Below are positions 1 through 6,300 of a DNA stretch of 6,730 nucleotides, piece by piece (position 1 is the first letter of the stretch; every line of letters begins with the position of its first letter). A program made the translations under genes and the position numbers. Source of the DNA: Desulfarculus sp. (GTDB lineage Bacteria > Desulfobacterota > Desulfarculia > Desulfarculales > Desulfarculaceae); NCBI GenBank assembly GCA_020216625.1, contig JAIUYB010000126.1:1-6730 (forward strand). Reading direction: 5' to 3'. The notes beneath the pieces are model-generated. The model did no database searches, was not told where the DNA came from, and worked only from the letters and a program-made list of their open reading frames with translations.

Positions 1-584
1 AGGTCAAGCTGTTGCGGGTTCTGGAACAGCGGGTCTTCGAGCGGGTGGGCGGCACCCGGCTGATCCCCATGGAGGCGCGCATCATCAGCGCCACCAACCT
101 GGACCTGACCCAGGCCAGGCGCGAGGGCCGCTTCCGCGAGGACCTCTACTACCGCCTGCGCACGGTGCCCTTGGTCCTGCCCCCCCTGCGCCACCGGCGG
201 GAGGACATTCCCCTGCTGGTGAGCCACTTCATGGAGCGCTTCAACCGCAGCTATGGCCGCGAGGTGCGGATGCTGGACCCCAAGGTCATGAAATTGTTCA
301 TGACCTACGACTGGCCCGGCAACGTGCGCGAACTGGAGCGCACCCTGGAATACGCCTTCGTCTTCGTCAAGGGGCCGGTGATCTTCCTCAAGCACCTGCC
401 GCCCCTGGAGGACCAGGGCTCCCACCCCTCCCGCTCCGACACCGCCCCCGCCGCCCCGGACTCGGAGGAGGCGGCCATCCGCCAGGCCCTGAGCGCCTGC
501 CGGGGCAACCGTGGCCAGGCCGCGGCCCTGCTGGGTTTGAGTCGCACCTCGCTCTGGCGCAAGATGAAGCAGTTTGGCCTATGA
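1..584 (+). CDS. Sigma-54-dependent transcriptional activator, C-terminal part (5' truncated)
   Basis: This is the 3' end of a bacterial enhancer-binding protein; the reading frame is already open at the window edge (first full codon at 3), so the true start, the sensor domain and the Walker A/B and GAFTGA parts lie outside. Visible AAA+ elements are the RVLEQRVFERVGG segment, the sensor I region (ISATN), the arginine-finger region GRFREDLYYRL, LPPLRHRREDIP, and the sensor II motif WPGNVRELERTLEYA. After a Pro/Ala/Ser-rich linker comes a Fis-type helix-turn-helix at the extreme C terminus (NRGQAAALLGLSRTSLWRKM), which binds upstream activator sites. Such proteins hydrolyse ATP to open sigma-54 RNA polymerase promoters. 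It lies on the same strand immediately upstream of a good sigma-54 promoter with palindromic upstream sites, so it probably controls the downstream operon (inference). The inducer cannot be read from this fragment. Confidence 0.96.
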   Translation, partial: VKLLRVLEQRVFERVGGTRLIPMEARIISATNLDLTQARREGRFREDLYYRLRTVPLVLPPLRHRREDIPLLVSHFMERFNRSYGREVRMLDPKVMKLFMTYDWPGNVRELERTLEYAFVFVKGPVIFLKHLPPLEDQGSHPSRSDTAPAAPDSEEAAIRQALSACRGNRGQAAALLGLSRTSLWRKMKQFGL

Positions 585-611
585 TGTTTCAAAAATGTTT
601 CACTTGTTTCA
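585..611 (+). repeat. Three tandem TGTTTCA motifs directly after the activator stop codon
   Basis: TGTTTCA occurs at 585-591, 596-602 and 605-611, three copies in 27 bp starting at the base after the activator stop. The spacings are 11 and 9 bp, about one helical turn each. The same heptamer forms the arms of the palindrome at 722-743, so these may be extra activator-binding half-sites. They lie about 190-220 bp upstream of the -24 element, far but not impossible for enhancer-type activation. The function is inferred; the repeats are seen directly. Confidence 0.5.
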
Positions 612-632
612 TTGAATCGCAATTCATGTTGC

Positions 633-655
633 ATGGCTAGGCCATCTCGCCTTTT
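633..655 (+). terminator. Possible weak terminator of the activator gene
   Basis: ATGGC (633-637), a 3-nt loop, then GCCAT (641-645) make a 5-bp hairpin about 50 nt after the activator stop, followed after a short gap by a run of four T (652-655). The stem is short and the T-run is not adjacent, so this is a weak candidate. No better terminator is visible between the activator and the promoter. Confidence 0.2.
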
Positions 656-686
656 AATCATAATTATCAGCTTGTTGTACTAGTTT

Positions 687-740
687 CACCATTGTTTCCC
701 ATCCCTCGGCGTCCGGCCCAGCCTGAAACACCATTGTTTC
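687..740 (+). repeat. 12-bp direct repeat CACCATTGTTTC, two copies 42 bp apart
   Basis: CACCATTGTTTC is present at 687-698 and again at 729-740. The second copy is part of the perfect inverted repeat at 722-743. The first copy is preceded by AGTTTCA rather than TGAAACA, so it looks like a degenerate second site. The 42-bp period is four turns of B-DNA, placing both sites on the same face of the helix, as is common for paired upstream activator sites. Confidence 0.55.
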
Positions 741-743
741 AGG
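722..743. promoter_or_regulatory. Perfect inverted repeat, probable upstream activator site (UAS)
   Basis: CCTGAAACA (722-730), a 4-bp spacer CCAT, then TGTTTCAGG (735-743) form a perfect 9+9 bp inverted repeat. Its centre is about 70 bp upstream of the -24 element and roughly 97 bp upstream of the expected transcription start, in the usual range for sites bound by dimeric sigma-54 activators. The adjacent activator has a Fis-type helix-turn-helix, which normally binds such palindromes. The assignment to that activator is an inference. Confidence 0.65.
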
Positions 744-802
744 TTTTATCCCTGGGATGACTCTCCCGACAATTAACGTTGAATTACAACATGTTGCCAA
801 CT

Positions 803-818
803 TGGCCCTGGGCTTGCA
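803..818 (+). promoter_or_regulatory. Sigma-54 (-24/-12) promoter of the redox operon
   Basis: TGGCCC (803-808), a 5-bp spacer, then TTGCA (814-818) match the sigma-54 consensus TGGCAC-N5-TTGCW with one mismatch and exact spacing; the invariant GG and GC are 10 bp apart. Transcription should start near 829-831, giving a leader of about 50 nt before the first ATG. The AT-richer stretch between the UAS and this element (about 770-796, including the palindrome CAACATGTTG at 787-796) could bend or bind IHF, though I see no clean IHF consensus. Confidence 0.82.
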
Positions 819-865
819 GCTACACCGGGCGGCCGCCAGGCCCCCTGACACATGCCAGCAAGCCT

Positions 866-871
866 AAGGAG
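866..871 (+). promoter_or_regulatory. Ribosome binding site that sets the start of the NuoE-like gene
   Basis: AAGGAG lies 7 nt before the ATG at 879. The upstream in-frame ATG at 852 would add nine residues, has no Shine-Dalgarno sequence and lies only about 20 nt after the predicted transcription start. The ATG at 879 is therefore preferred. Confidence 0.8.
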
Positions 872-878
872 AGGGATC

Positions 879-1346
879 ATGTCCACGTCCCCGCTGATCG
901 ACATTGACGAGATCATCGAGCGCTATCCGGGAAAGCCTGAGTTCCTGATCTTCCTGTTGCAGGACATTCAGGCCGCTTACAATTACATTTCGCGCGAGGC
1001 CCTGGAGCTGGTCTGCGACCACACCGGGGTGCCCTTCAGCACCGCCTACGCCACCGCCACCTTCTACCAATCCTTCAGCCTCAAGCCCAAGGGCGAGCAC
1101 AACCTGCGCGTCTGCCTGGGCACCGCCTGCCACCTCAAGGGCGCTCCCCGCATCGTGGAAGACCTGGAGCGGCGGTTGGGGATCAAGGCCGGCGAGACCA
1201 CCGATGATCTCCAGTTCACCCTGGAGACGGTCAACTGCCTGGGGGCCTGCGCCCTGGCGCCGGTGATGGTGGCCGACGAGGAGTACGTGCCCGGGGCCAC
1301 GTCCAAGAAGGTCGAGAAGCTCGTGAAGGACCTGGCGGCATCCTAG
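879..1346 (+). CDS. NuoE-like [2Fe-2S] thioredoxin-fold subunit (NuoE/HndA/BamG type)
   Basis: Predicted 155-aa soluble protein of the complex I 24-kDa (NuoE) family. An N-terminal helical part (about 1-70, with the family-like TAYATATFYQSFSLKP) precedes a thioredoxin-fold domain carrying the four [2Fe-2S] ligands C79 and C84 (RVCLGTACHLKGA) and C120 and C124 (VNCLGACALAP), the classic C-x4-C and C-x3-C arrangement; none is missing. Its length is typical of NuoE, HndA and BamG. In this family it docks on the NuoF-like FMN subunit and exchanges electrons with it. It is the first gene of the operon, 21 nt before the NuoF-like gene and behind the sigma-54 promoter. The family is certain; the complex it serves is inferred from the neighbours. 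Confidence 0.95.
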   Translation: MSTSPLIDIDEIIERYPGKPEFLIFLLQDIQAAYNYISREALELVCDHTGVPFSTAYATATFYQSFSLKPKGEHNLRVCLGTACHLKGAPRIVEDLERRLGIKAGETTDDLQFTLETVNCLGACALAPVMVADEEYVPGATSKKVEKLVKDLAAS

Positions 1347-1367
1347 GCCGCCCCAGAGGTGAGGAAC

Positions 1368-3251
1368 ATGGCGCAAATCACGAATCGAGAAATCCAGCAG
1401 GCGGGACGCCTGGATTCGGCCGAGGCCTTCATGGCCCTGCGCGAGCGCATCCTGGCCGCCAGCGACCCCAACCGCACCGAAATCATCGTCTGCCACGGCA
1501 CCGGCTGCCTGGCCAACGGCAGCGTCAAGGTGGCCGAGGCCCTCCAGGCCGCGGTCAAGGCCGCCGACCTGGACATCAAGGTCACCGGCTGCCACGGCTT
1601 CTGCTCCCGCGGACCCCTGGTGGTGGTGCGCCCCAGCGGGCTCTTCTACCAGCGGGTGAAGCCCGCCGACGCCGAGGACATCCTCCAGTCGGTGCTGGAG
1701 GGCGGCCAGCCGGTGGAGCGGCTGCTCTATCACGACCCCAACACCGACCAGGCCCTGCCCCAGGAGAAGGACATCCCCTTCTACAGCCACCAGATGCGCA
1801 TCGTCCTGCGCAACATCGGCAAGATCGATCCCACCGACATCGGCGACACCATCGCCCACGGCGGCTACCTGGCCCTGGCCAAGGCCCTGTACCAGATGAG
1901 CCCGGAGCAGGTGGTGGCCGAGGTCGAGCGTTCGGGTCTGCGCGGCCGCGGCGGCGCGGGCTTCCCCACCGGCCGCAAGTGGAAAAGCGCCCTGGCCGCC
2001 ATCAAGAAAAAGGGCTACCCGGCCTACGTGGTGGTCAACGGCGACGAGGGCGACCCCGGCGCGTTCATGGACCGCACCATCATGGAGGGCGACCCCCACG
2101 CGGTGCTGGAGGGCCTGATCCTGGGCGCCTACGCCCTGGGGGCCCACCAGGGCTTCATGTACGTCCGGGCCGAGTACCCGGTGGCCATCAAGCACCTGAA
2201 CATCGCCATGGAGCAGGCCCGGGCCCTGGGCCTGCTGGGCCAGAACATCCTGGGCTCGGGCTTCGATTTCGACGTGCAGATCAACCGCGGCGCGGGCGCG
2301 TTCGTCTGCGGCGAGTCCACCGCCCTGTTCACCTCCATCGAGGGCCGGGCCGGCGAGCCCAAGCCCAAGTACGTGCGCTCGGTGGAGGAGGGCCTCTGGG
2401 GCCGCCCCACGGTGCTCAACAACGTGGAGACCTGGGCCAACGTGCCCCAGATCATCGAGAAGGGCGGCGAGTGGTACGCCGGCCTGGGGGTGCCCCACAG
2501 CACCGGCACCAAGGTCTTCAGCCTGGTGGGCAAGGTCAACAACGTGGGCCTGGTGGAGGTCCCCATGGGCACGCCGTTGGCCTCCATCGTCGAGGACCTG
2601 GGCGGCGGGGTGCCCGGCGGCGCGCCCTTCAAGGCGGTGCAGACCGGCGGCCCCTCCGGCGGCTGCCTGCCCTATGACATGCGCGAGGTCCCGGTGGATT
2701 TCGACTCCCTGACCAGGGCCGGCTCCATGATGGGCTCCGGCGGCATGATCGTCATGGACAAACGCGACTGCGTGGTGGACGTGGCGCGCTATTTCCTGCG
2801 CTTTTTGGAGGAGGAATCCTGCGGCAAGTGCATCCCCTGCCGCCTGGGCCTGACCCGCATGCGCGAGATCCTGGACGGCTTCAGCCAGGGCATCGGCTCC
2901 GAGAAGGACATCGACGATCTGGTCAGCCTGGCCGCCGCCATCCAGGACGGGGCGCTGTGCGCCCTGGGCGGCAGCGCCCCCAACCCGGTGCTCACCACCC
3001 TGCAGTACTTCAAGGACGAGTACCTGGCCCATATCAAAGACAAGCGCTGTCCGGCCGGGGTCTGCAAGGACCTGATCAGTTACAGCATCGATCCCGACAA
3101 GTGCACCGGCTGCATGACCTGCGCCCGTCAATGCCCCCAAAAGGCCATCGCGGGCGAGAAGAAAAAGCCCCACGTCATCAACCAAGAGCTCTGCATCCGC
3201 TGCGGAATCTGCATGGAATCGTGCAAATTCGGCGCGGTCAACGTGGCCTGA
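1368..3251 (+). CDS. NuoF-like NADH/FMN iron-sulfur subunit (HndC/HydB/BamH type)
   Basis: Predicted 627-aa electron-input subunit that should exchange hydride with NAD(H) via FMN. Domain order: an N-terminal thioredoxin-like [2Fe-2S] domain (C42, C47, C75, C79); the NuoF core with the nucleotide loop RGRGGAGFPTG (192-202) and the FMN motif NGDEGDPGA (224-232); a SLBB-like region; the N3-type [4Fe-4S] site C485-x2-C488-x2-C491 and C531; then a C-terminal two-cluster ferredoxin (C579/C582/C585/C589 and C609/C612/C615/C619). All ligands are intact. The extra N- and C-terminal domains, about 200 residues beyond respiratory NuoF, are typical of HndC, HydB and BamH. The ATG at 1368 is preferred to an in-frame GTG at 1359 because GAGGTG (1356-1361) sits 6 nt before it. 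Whether it prefers NADH or NADPH cannot be read with confidence. Confidence 0.96.
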   Translation: MAQITNREIQQAGRLDSAEAFMALRERILAASDPNRTEIIVCHGTGCLANGSVKVAEALQAAVKAADLDIKVTGCHGFCSRGPLVVVRPSGLFYQRVKPADAEDILQSVLEGGQPVERLLYHDPNTDQALPQEKDIPFYSHQMRIVLRNIGKIDPTDIGDTIAHGGYLALAKALYQMSPEQVVAEVERSGLRGRGGAGFPTGRKWKSALAAIKKKGYPAYVVVNGDEGDPGAFMDRTIMEGDPHAVLEGLILGAYALGAHQGFMYVRAEYPVAIKHLNIAMEQARALGLLGQNILGSGFDFDVQINRGAGAFVCGESTALFTSIEGRAGEPKPKYVRSVEEGLWGRPTVLNNVETWANVPQIIEKGGEWYAGLGVPHSTGTKVFSLVGKVNNVGLVEVPMGTPLASIVEDLGGGVPGGAPFKAVQTGGPSGGCLPYDMREVPVDFDSLTRAGSMMGSGGMIVMDKRDCVVDVARYFLRFLEEESCGKCIPCRLGLTRMREILDGFSQGIGSEKDIDDLVSLAAAIQDGALCALGGSAPNPVLTTLQYFKDEYLAHIKDKRCPAGVCKDLISYSIDPDKCTGCMTCARQCPQKAIAGEKKKPHVINQELCIRCGICMESCKFGAVNVA

Positions 3252-3268
3252 GGAGGCGGAGGAGAGTC

Positions 3269-3877
3269 ATGATAAACATGGTTATCGACGGCCGCCAGGT
3301 CCAGGCCCAAACCGGCTGGACGGTGCTGGAGACGGCCCGCCAGAACGGCATCCACATCCCCACGCTCTGCCACCACGAGGCGGTGGAGCCCAGCGGGGCC
3401 TGCCGGTTGTGCGTGGTGGAGATCGGCGACGAGACCTGGTCCAAGATCGTCATCTCCTGCATGTATCCGGTGGCCGAGGGCCTGAACGTGAAAACCGACA
3501 GCCCGCGGGTGAAAAACGTGCGCCGCTGGATCCTGGAGATGCTCCTGGCCCAGTGTCCGGCCAGCCCCGAGATCCGGGCCTTGGCCGCCGAGTACGGTGT
3601 CCAGACCACCCGCTTCGTCAACCACGATCCCAACGAGCAATGCATCCTCTGCGGCCTGTGCGTGCGGGTCTGCAAGGAGGTGGTCGGGGTCTCGGCCATC
3701 TCCACCATCGGTCGCGGGGTGCATAAAAAGATCGGCTCGCCCTATGGCGTGGTCTCCGACGCCTGCGTGGCCTGCGGGTCCTGCGTCACCGTCTGCCCCA
3801 CCGGGGCCATGAGCGCCCGGCTGGACGCCATCCGGGGCGTGCACGCGGGGCGGGAAGCCGGAAAGGGAGGCAAGTAA
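3269..3877 (+). CDS. Short NuoG/HndD-like Fe-S electron-transfer protein (BamI-like size)
   Basis: Predicted 202-aa soluble protein corresponding only to the N-terminal Fe-S part of NuoG or of [FeFe]-hydrogenase HndD. It has a plant-type [2Fe-2S] domain (C34, C45, C48, C64) followed by a two-[4Fe-4S] ferredoxin domain (C125/C128/C131/C135 and C166/C169/C172/C176), then a short basic, Gly-rich tail. No hydrogenase H-cluster or molybdopterin domain follows; the stop is genuine and the next gene overlaps it. The His/Cys [4Fe-4S] site usually found between these domains (H-x3-C-x2-C-x5-C) is not recognisable: only C96 is present, in LLAQCPASPEIRALA. GGAGGA at 3258-3263 supports the ATG at 3269 rather than the in-frame ATG at 3278. 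It probably links the NuoEF-like pair to the HdrA-like protein. The reader may find it named NuoG-like, HndD-like or 2Fe-2S-binding protein. Confidence 0.92.
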   Translation: MINMVIDGRQVQAQTGWTVLETARQNGIHIPTLCHHEAVEPSGACRLCVVEIGDETWSKIVISCMYPVAEGLNVKTDSPRVKNVRRWILEMLLAQCPASPEIRALAAEYGVQTTRFVNHDPNEQCILCGLCVRVCKEVVGVSAISTIGRGVHKKIGSPYGVVSDACVACGSCVTVCPTGAMSARLDAIRGVHAGREAGKGGK

Positions 3878-3879
3878 TG
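3875..3879 (+). promoter_or_regulatory. TAATG stop/start overlap (translational coupling)
   Basis: The TAA stop of the NuoG-like gene (3875-3877) shares one base with the ATG of the HdrA-like gene (3877-3879). GGGAGG at 3865-3870 serves as a ribosome binding site 6 nt upstream. This arrangement favours coupled translation and matched amounts of the two proteins. Confidence 0.8.
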
Positions 3880-6291
3880 AGCCGGGTTGGCGTTTTCCTC
3901 TGCGAATGCGGGCGGCGCATCGCCCCCCAGGTGGACCTCAAGCAGCTTGGCGAGCTGCTCTCCCAGAACCCCCTGGTGGCCCATGTCCAGGTCGAGCCCT
4001 TCTCCTGCCTCAGCCCGGGGCTCGGCGCCCTCAAGGCGGCGGTGGAGGAGCATAAGCTGGATCGGATCGTGGTGGCCGGGTGCGAGGCCAGGGTCATCCT
4101 CAAGAAGTTCGAGCAGGCCCTGGAGCCGGTGGGTCTGGACCAAGGCCAGATCGACGTGATCAACCTGCGCGGCCACGTGGCGGCGGTCAACGATCTCGGC
4201 CCCGAGCAGGCCGCGGTCAAGGCGTCCAAGCTCATCGGCGCCAGCGTCGCCGGCCTGGACGCCCTGACCCCCACCGCCAAGGAAAAGGTGGAGATGCAGG
4301 GCCCGGTGATGATCCTGGGTGGCGGCATCGCCACCTACGCGGCGGCCCAGGAGCTCTTGCGCCGGGGCATCGCCACCATCATCGCCATGTACACCGACGA
4401 GTACCAGGACGAGCTGCGCATGATCCACGAGCACTATCCCGGCGAGCGTCACTACTACGACCGCCTGGAGGCCATGATGCAGGAGGTGGAGGAATCCCCC
4501 CTGGTCAAGCGCATCTCGGTGGGCGAGCTGGTGGGCCTGACCGGCCGCACCGGCAACTACAGCGTCAGCTTCAAGATGGGCGACGAGATTCCCCGCATCA
4601 TCCAGGCCGGCGCGATCATCGCCTGCCTGGACGGTCAGATGCTCAACCAGGGCAACAATTTCGGCCACGACGGACGCAACGTCATCTGCCACACCGAGGC
4701 CGAGGAGATGATCTGGACCCTGGGCGTACCGACCGGCAAGGTGGTCTTCTGGCTCAACGACTACGAGAGCGGCCAGGAGGACTTCGCCTATCTCTCGGCC
4801 CGCTCGGCCTGGTCCATGGCCCGCTACATGCGCGAGCACGAGCCCCGCTGCCAGGTCACCATCATGTACAACCAGAAGCTGTCCATCCCCCTCTCGGCCG
4901 GCGAGCGCAAGCTGGGCCGCGAGCTGGGCATCAACTGGGTGGCCTACGACAGCGAGCTTCGTCCCACGGTACAGGCCGGTTTCCTGAACTATCTTTCGCC
5001 CGAGGACCACACCGAGTACGAGATGCCCTGGGACAAGCTGATCCTCTCGCCCCGGCGCTCGGTGGGCCTGGAGACCAACCGCGTGGCCAAGGTGCTGGGC
5101 ATCAAGCACAAGGAGGGCGAGTTCCTGGAGGTCAAGCACTCCAAGGTGCGCCCGGAGATGGTCGGCCGCGACGAGACCTTCCTGGCCGGCTCGGCGCGCT
5201 ATCCCTGCGACCTGCACGAGGCTCTGCGTCAGGGCCGCCGGGCCGGCACCCGCACGGCGGAGATGGTGGCCAAGGCCGAGGCCGGCGAACTCTACGCCCC
5301 GCGCATGGTCTGCGTGGTGGATCCCTCCCGCTGCGTGGGCTGCGGCCTGTGCAACGAGATCTGTGACTGCGGCGGCATCGAGCCCCCGGCCAAGCTGGGT
5401 CCCTCGGTGATTCGCCACGTGGACCCCATGGTCTGCACCGGCGGCGGCACCTGCGCCGCGGCCTGTCCCTACCACGCTCTAACGATCCAAAACAACACCA
5501 CCGCCCAGCGCGAGGCCCGGGCCGCGGCCCTGGCCCGCTCCCTGGCCCCGGGCGAGTTCATGGGCTGGGGCTGCGGCTGGGGCGGCCTGGCCGCGGCGGA
5601 CAACGCCGGCATCAAGGGCCTGAAGTCCGACCCCCGCATGCACCTGTTGCGGGTGAGCTGCATCGGCCAGCTCGACCCCAGCGTCATGGCCCGGGCCTTC
5701 CTGGAGGGCGCGCCCGGAGTGCTGCTCCTGGGCTGCCCGCCCGAGGATTGCCACCACTCCTACGGCGTGGACCACACCTGGAGCCGGGTCACCCTGATCC
5801 GCAAGCTGTTGAGCGTCTGCGGCCTCGACCGCCGGCGCATCGCCATGGCCCATGTGGACCTGAACAACCCGCAGCAGTACATCCAGGCGGTCAACTCCTT
5901 CGCCGAGCTGATGGCCAAGCTGGGTCCGATCCCCGACGATCCCGAGACCAAGGCCAAGCTCCAGGGCATGTACGACACCGTCAACAACGACCGGGTGCGC
6001 TGGGTGCTGGGCGCCAGCCTGCGGCGGCCCTGGGAGGAGGTCTACCCCGGCGACCAGCGTCACGCCCTGGCCTATGACCAGGACATGGTGGCGGTGGTGC
6101 GCGAGGAGTACACCAAGGCCCGCCTGGTCTCCACCCTGAAGGCCCAGCCCCAGCCCATCGGCATCGGCGAGCTGGCGGCCCTGCTCAAGGAGGACGAGGC
6201 CCGCCTGGTGCCCAACCTGCGCGAGATGGTCTCCGAGGGTGTCATCAGCCGCGTGCACAAGGATGGCGTGGCTCACTACATCATGCGCTAG
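3877..6291 (+). CDS. HdrA-like protein fused to an MvhD-like domain, with altered flavin and Fe-S signatures
   Basis: Predicted 804-aa soluble protein. Domain order: (1) HdrA N-terminal domain with C9 and C11 (FLCECG), C44 (FSCLSPG) and C69 (VAGCEAR); (2) thioredoxin-reductase-like region, about 143-470, starting GGGIAT (148-153); (3) ferredoxin insert with C486/C489/C492/C496 and a second motif C520/C526/C530; (4) MvhD-like domain, about 560-690, with C566, C595 and GCPPEDCHH (C620, C625); (5) a charged tail ending in a winged-helix-like segment (about 759-804). HdrA in methanogens bifurcates electrons through FAD, and MvhD feeds it electrons. Here several signatures are lost: the usual Glu after the Rossmann glycines is M171, the second ATG-type flavin motif reads ACLDG (249-253), and the CxxxCC cysteines correspond to L306, S310 and A311. 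The HdrA-MvhD fusion resembles QmoB-type and Bam E/F-type proteins. The fold assignment is firm; FAD content and role are uncertain. Confidence 0.9.
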   Translation: MSRVGVFLCECGRRIAPQVDLKQLGELLSQNPLVAHVQVEPFSCLSPGLGALKAAVEEHKLDRIVVAGCEARVILKKFEQALEPVGLDQGQIDVINLRGHVAAVNDLGPEQAAVKASKLIGASVAGLDALTPTAKEKVEMQGPVMILGGGIATYAAAQELLRRGIATIIAMYTDEYQDELRMIHEHYPGERHYYDRLEAMMQEVEESPLVKRISVGELVGLTGRTGNYSVSFKMGDEIPRIIQAGAIIACLDGQMLNQGNNFGHDGRNVICHTEAEEMIWTLGVPTGKVVFWLNDYESGQEDFAYLSARSAWSMARYMREHEPRCQVTIMYNQKLSIPLSAGERKLGRELGINWVAYDSELRPTVQAGFLNYLSPEDHTEYEMPWDKLILSPRRSVGLETNRVAKVLGIKHKEGEFLEVKHSKVRPEMVGRDETFLAGSARYPCDLHEALRQGRRAGTRTAEMVAKAEAGELYAPRMVCVVDPSRCVGCGLCNEICDCGGIEPPAKLGPSVIRHVDPMVCTGGGTCAAACPYHALTIQNNTTAQREARAAALARSLAPGEFMGWGCGWGGLAAADNAGIKGLKSDPRMHLLRVSCIGQLDPSVMARAFLEGAPGVLLLGCPPEDCHHSYGVDHTWSRVTLIRKLLSVCGLDRRRIAMAHVDLNNPQQYIQAVNSFAELMAKLGPIPDDPETKAKLQGMYDTVNNDRVRWVLGASLRRPWEEVYPGDQRHALAYDQDMVAVVREEYTKARLVSTLKAQPQPIGIGELAALLKEDEARLVPNLREMVSEGVISRVHKDGVAHYIMR

Positions 6292-6300
6292 CGTCATATC

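Noticed and set aside
585..743. TGTTTCA motifs as a CRISPR array or mobile-element repeat
   Set aside because: The repeats are only 7-12 bp, irregularly spaced, and lie between an activator and its likely target promoter; no spacers, cas genes or transposase are present.
654..851. Small minus-strand open frame (65 codons) in the control region
   Set aside because: It overlaps the inverted repeat and the sigma-54 promoter, has no recognisable motif and no convincing ribosome binding site.
852..878. Upstream ATG giving a nine-residue N-terminal extension of the NuoE-like protein
   Set aside because: No Shine-Dalgarno sequence precedes it, while AAGGAG is correctly placed for the ATG at 879.
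864..3185. Very long minus-strand open frame (773 codons) opposite the NuoE/NuoF-like genes
   Set aside because: It is antisense to two strongly recognisable genes. Its product is a low-complexity mix rich in Ala, Gly, His, Val, Leu and Asp, as expected from the reverse frame of GC-rich coding DNA, and it shows no family motif.
3269..3877. NuoG-like protein as a truncated [FeFe]-hydrogenase HndD
   Set aside because: There is no trace of the H-cluster domain after the ferredoxin motifs, and the downstream gene starts on the stop codon, so this is a naturally short protein rather than a broken hydrogenase.
3742..5475. Long minus-strand open frame (577 codons) opposite the HdrA-like gene
   Set aside because: Same compositional shadow effect; no recognisable domain, and it covers conserved cysteine motifs on the plus strand.
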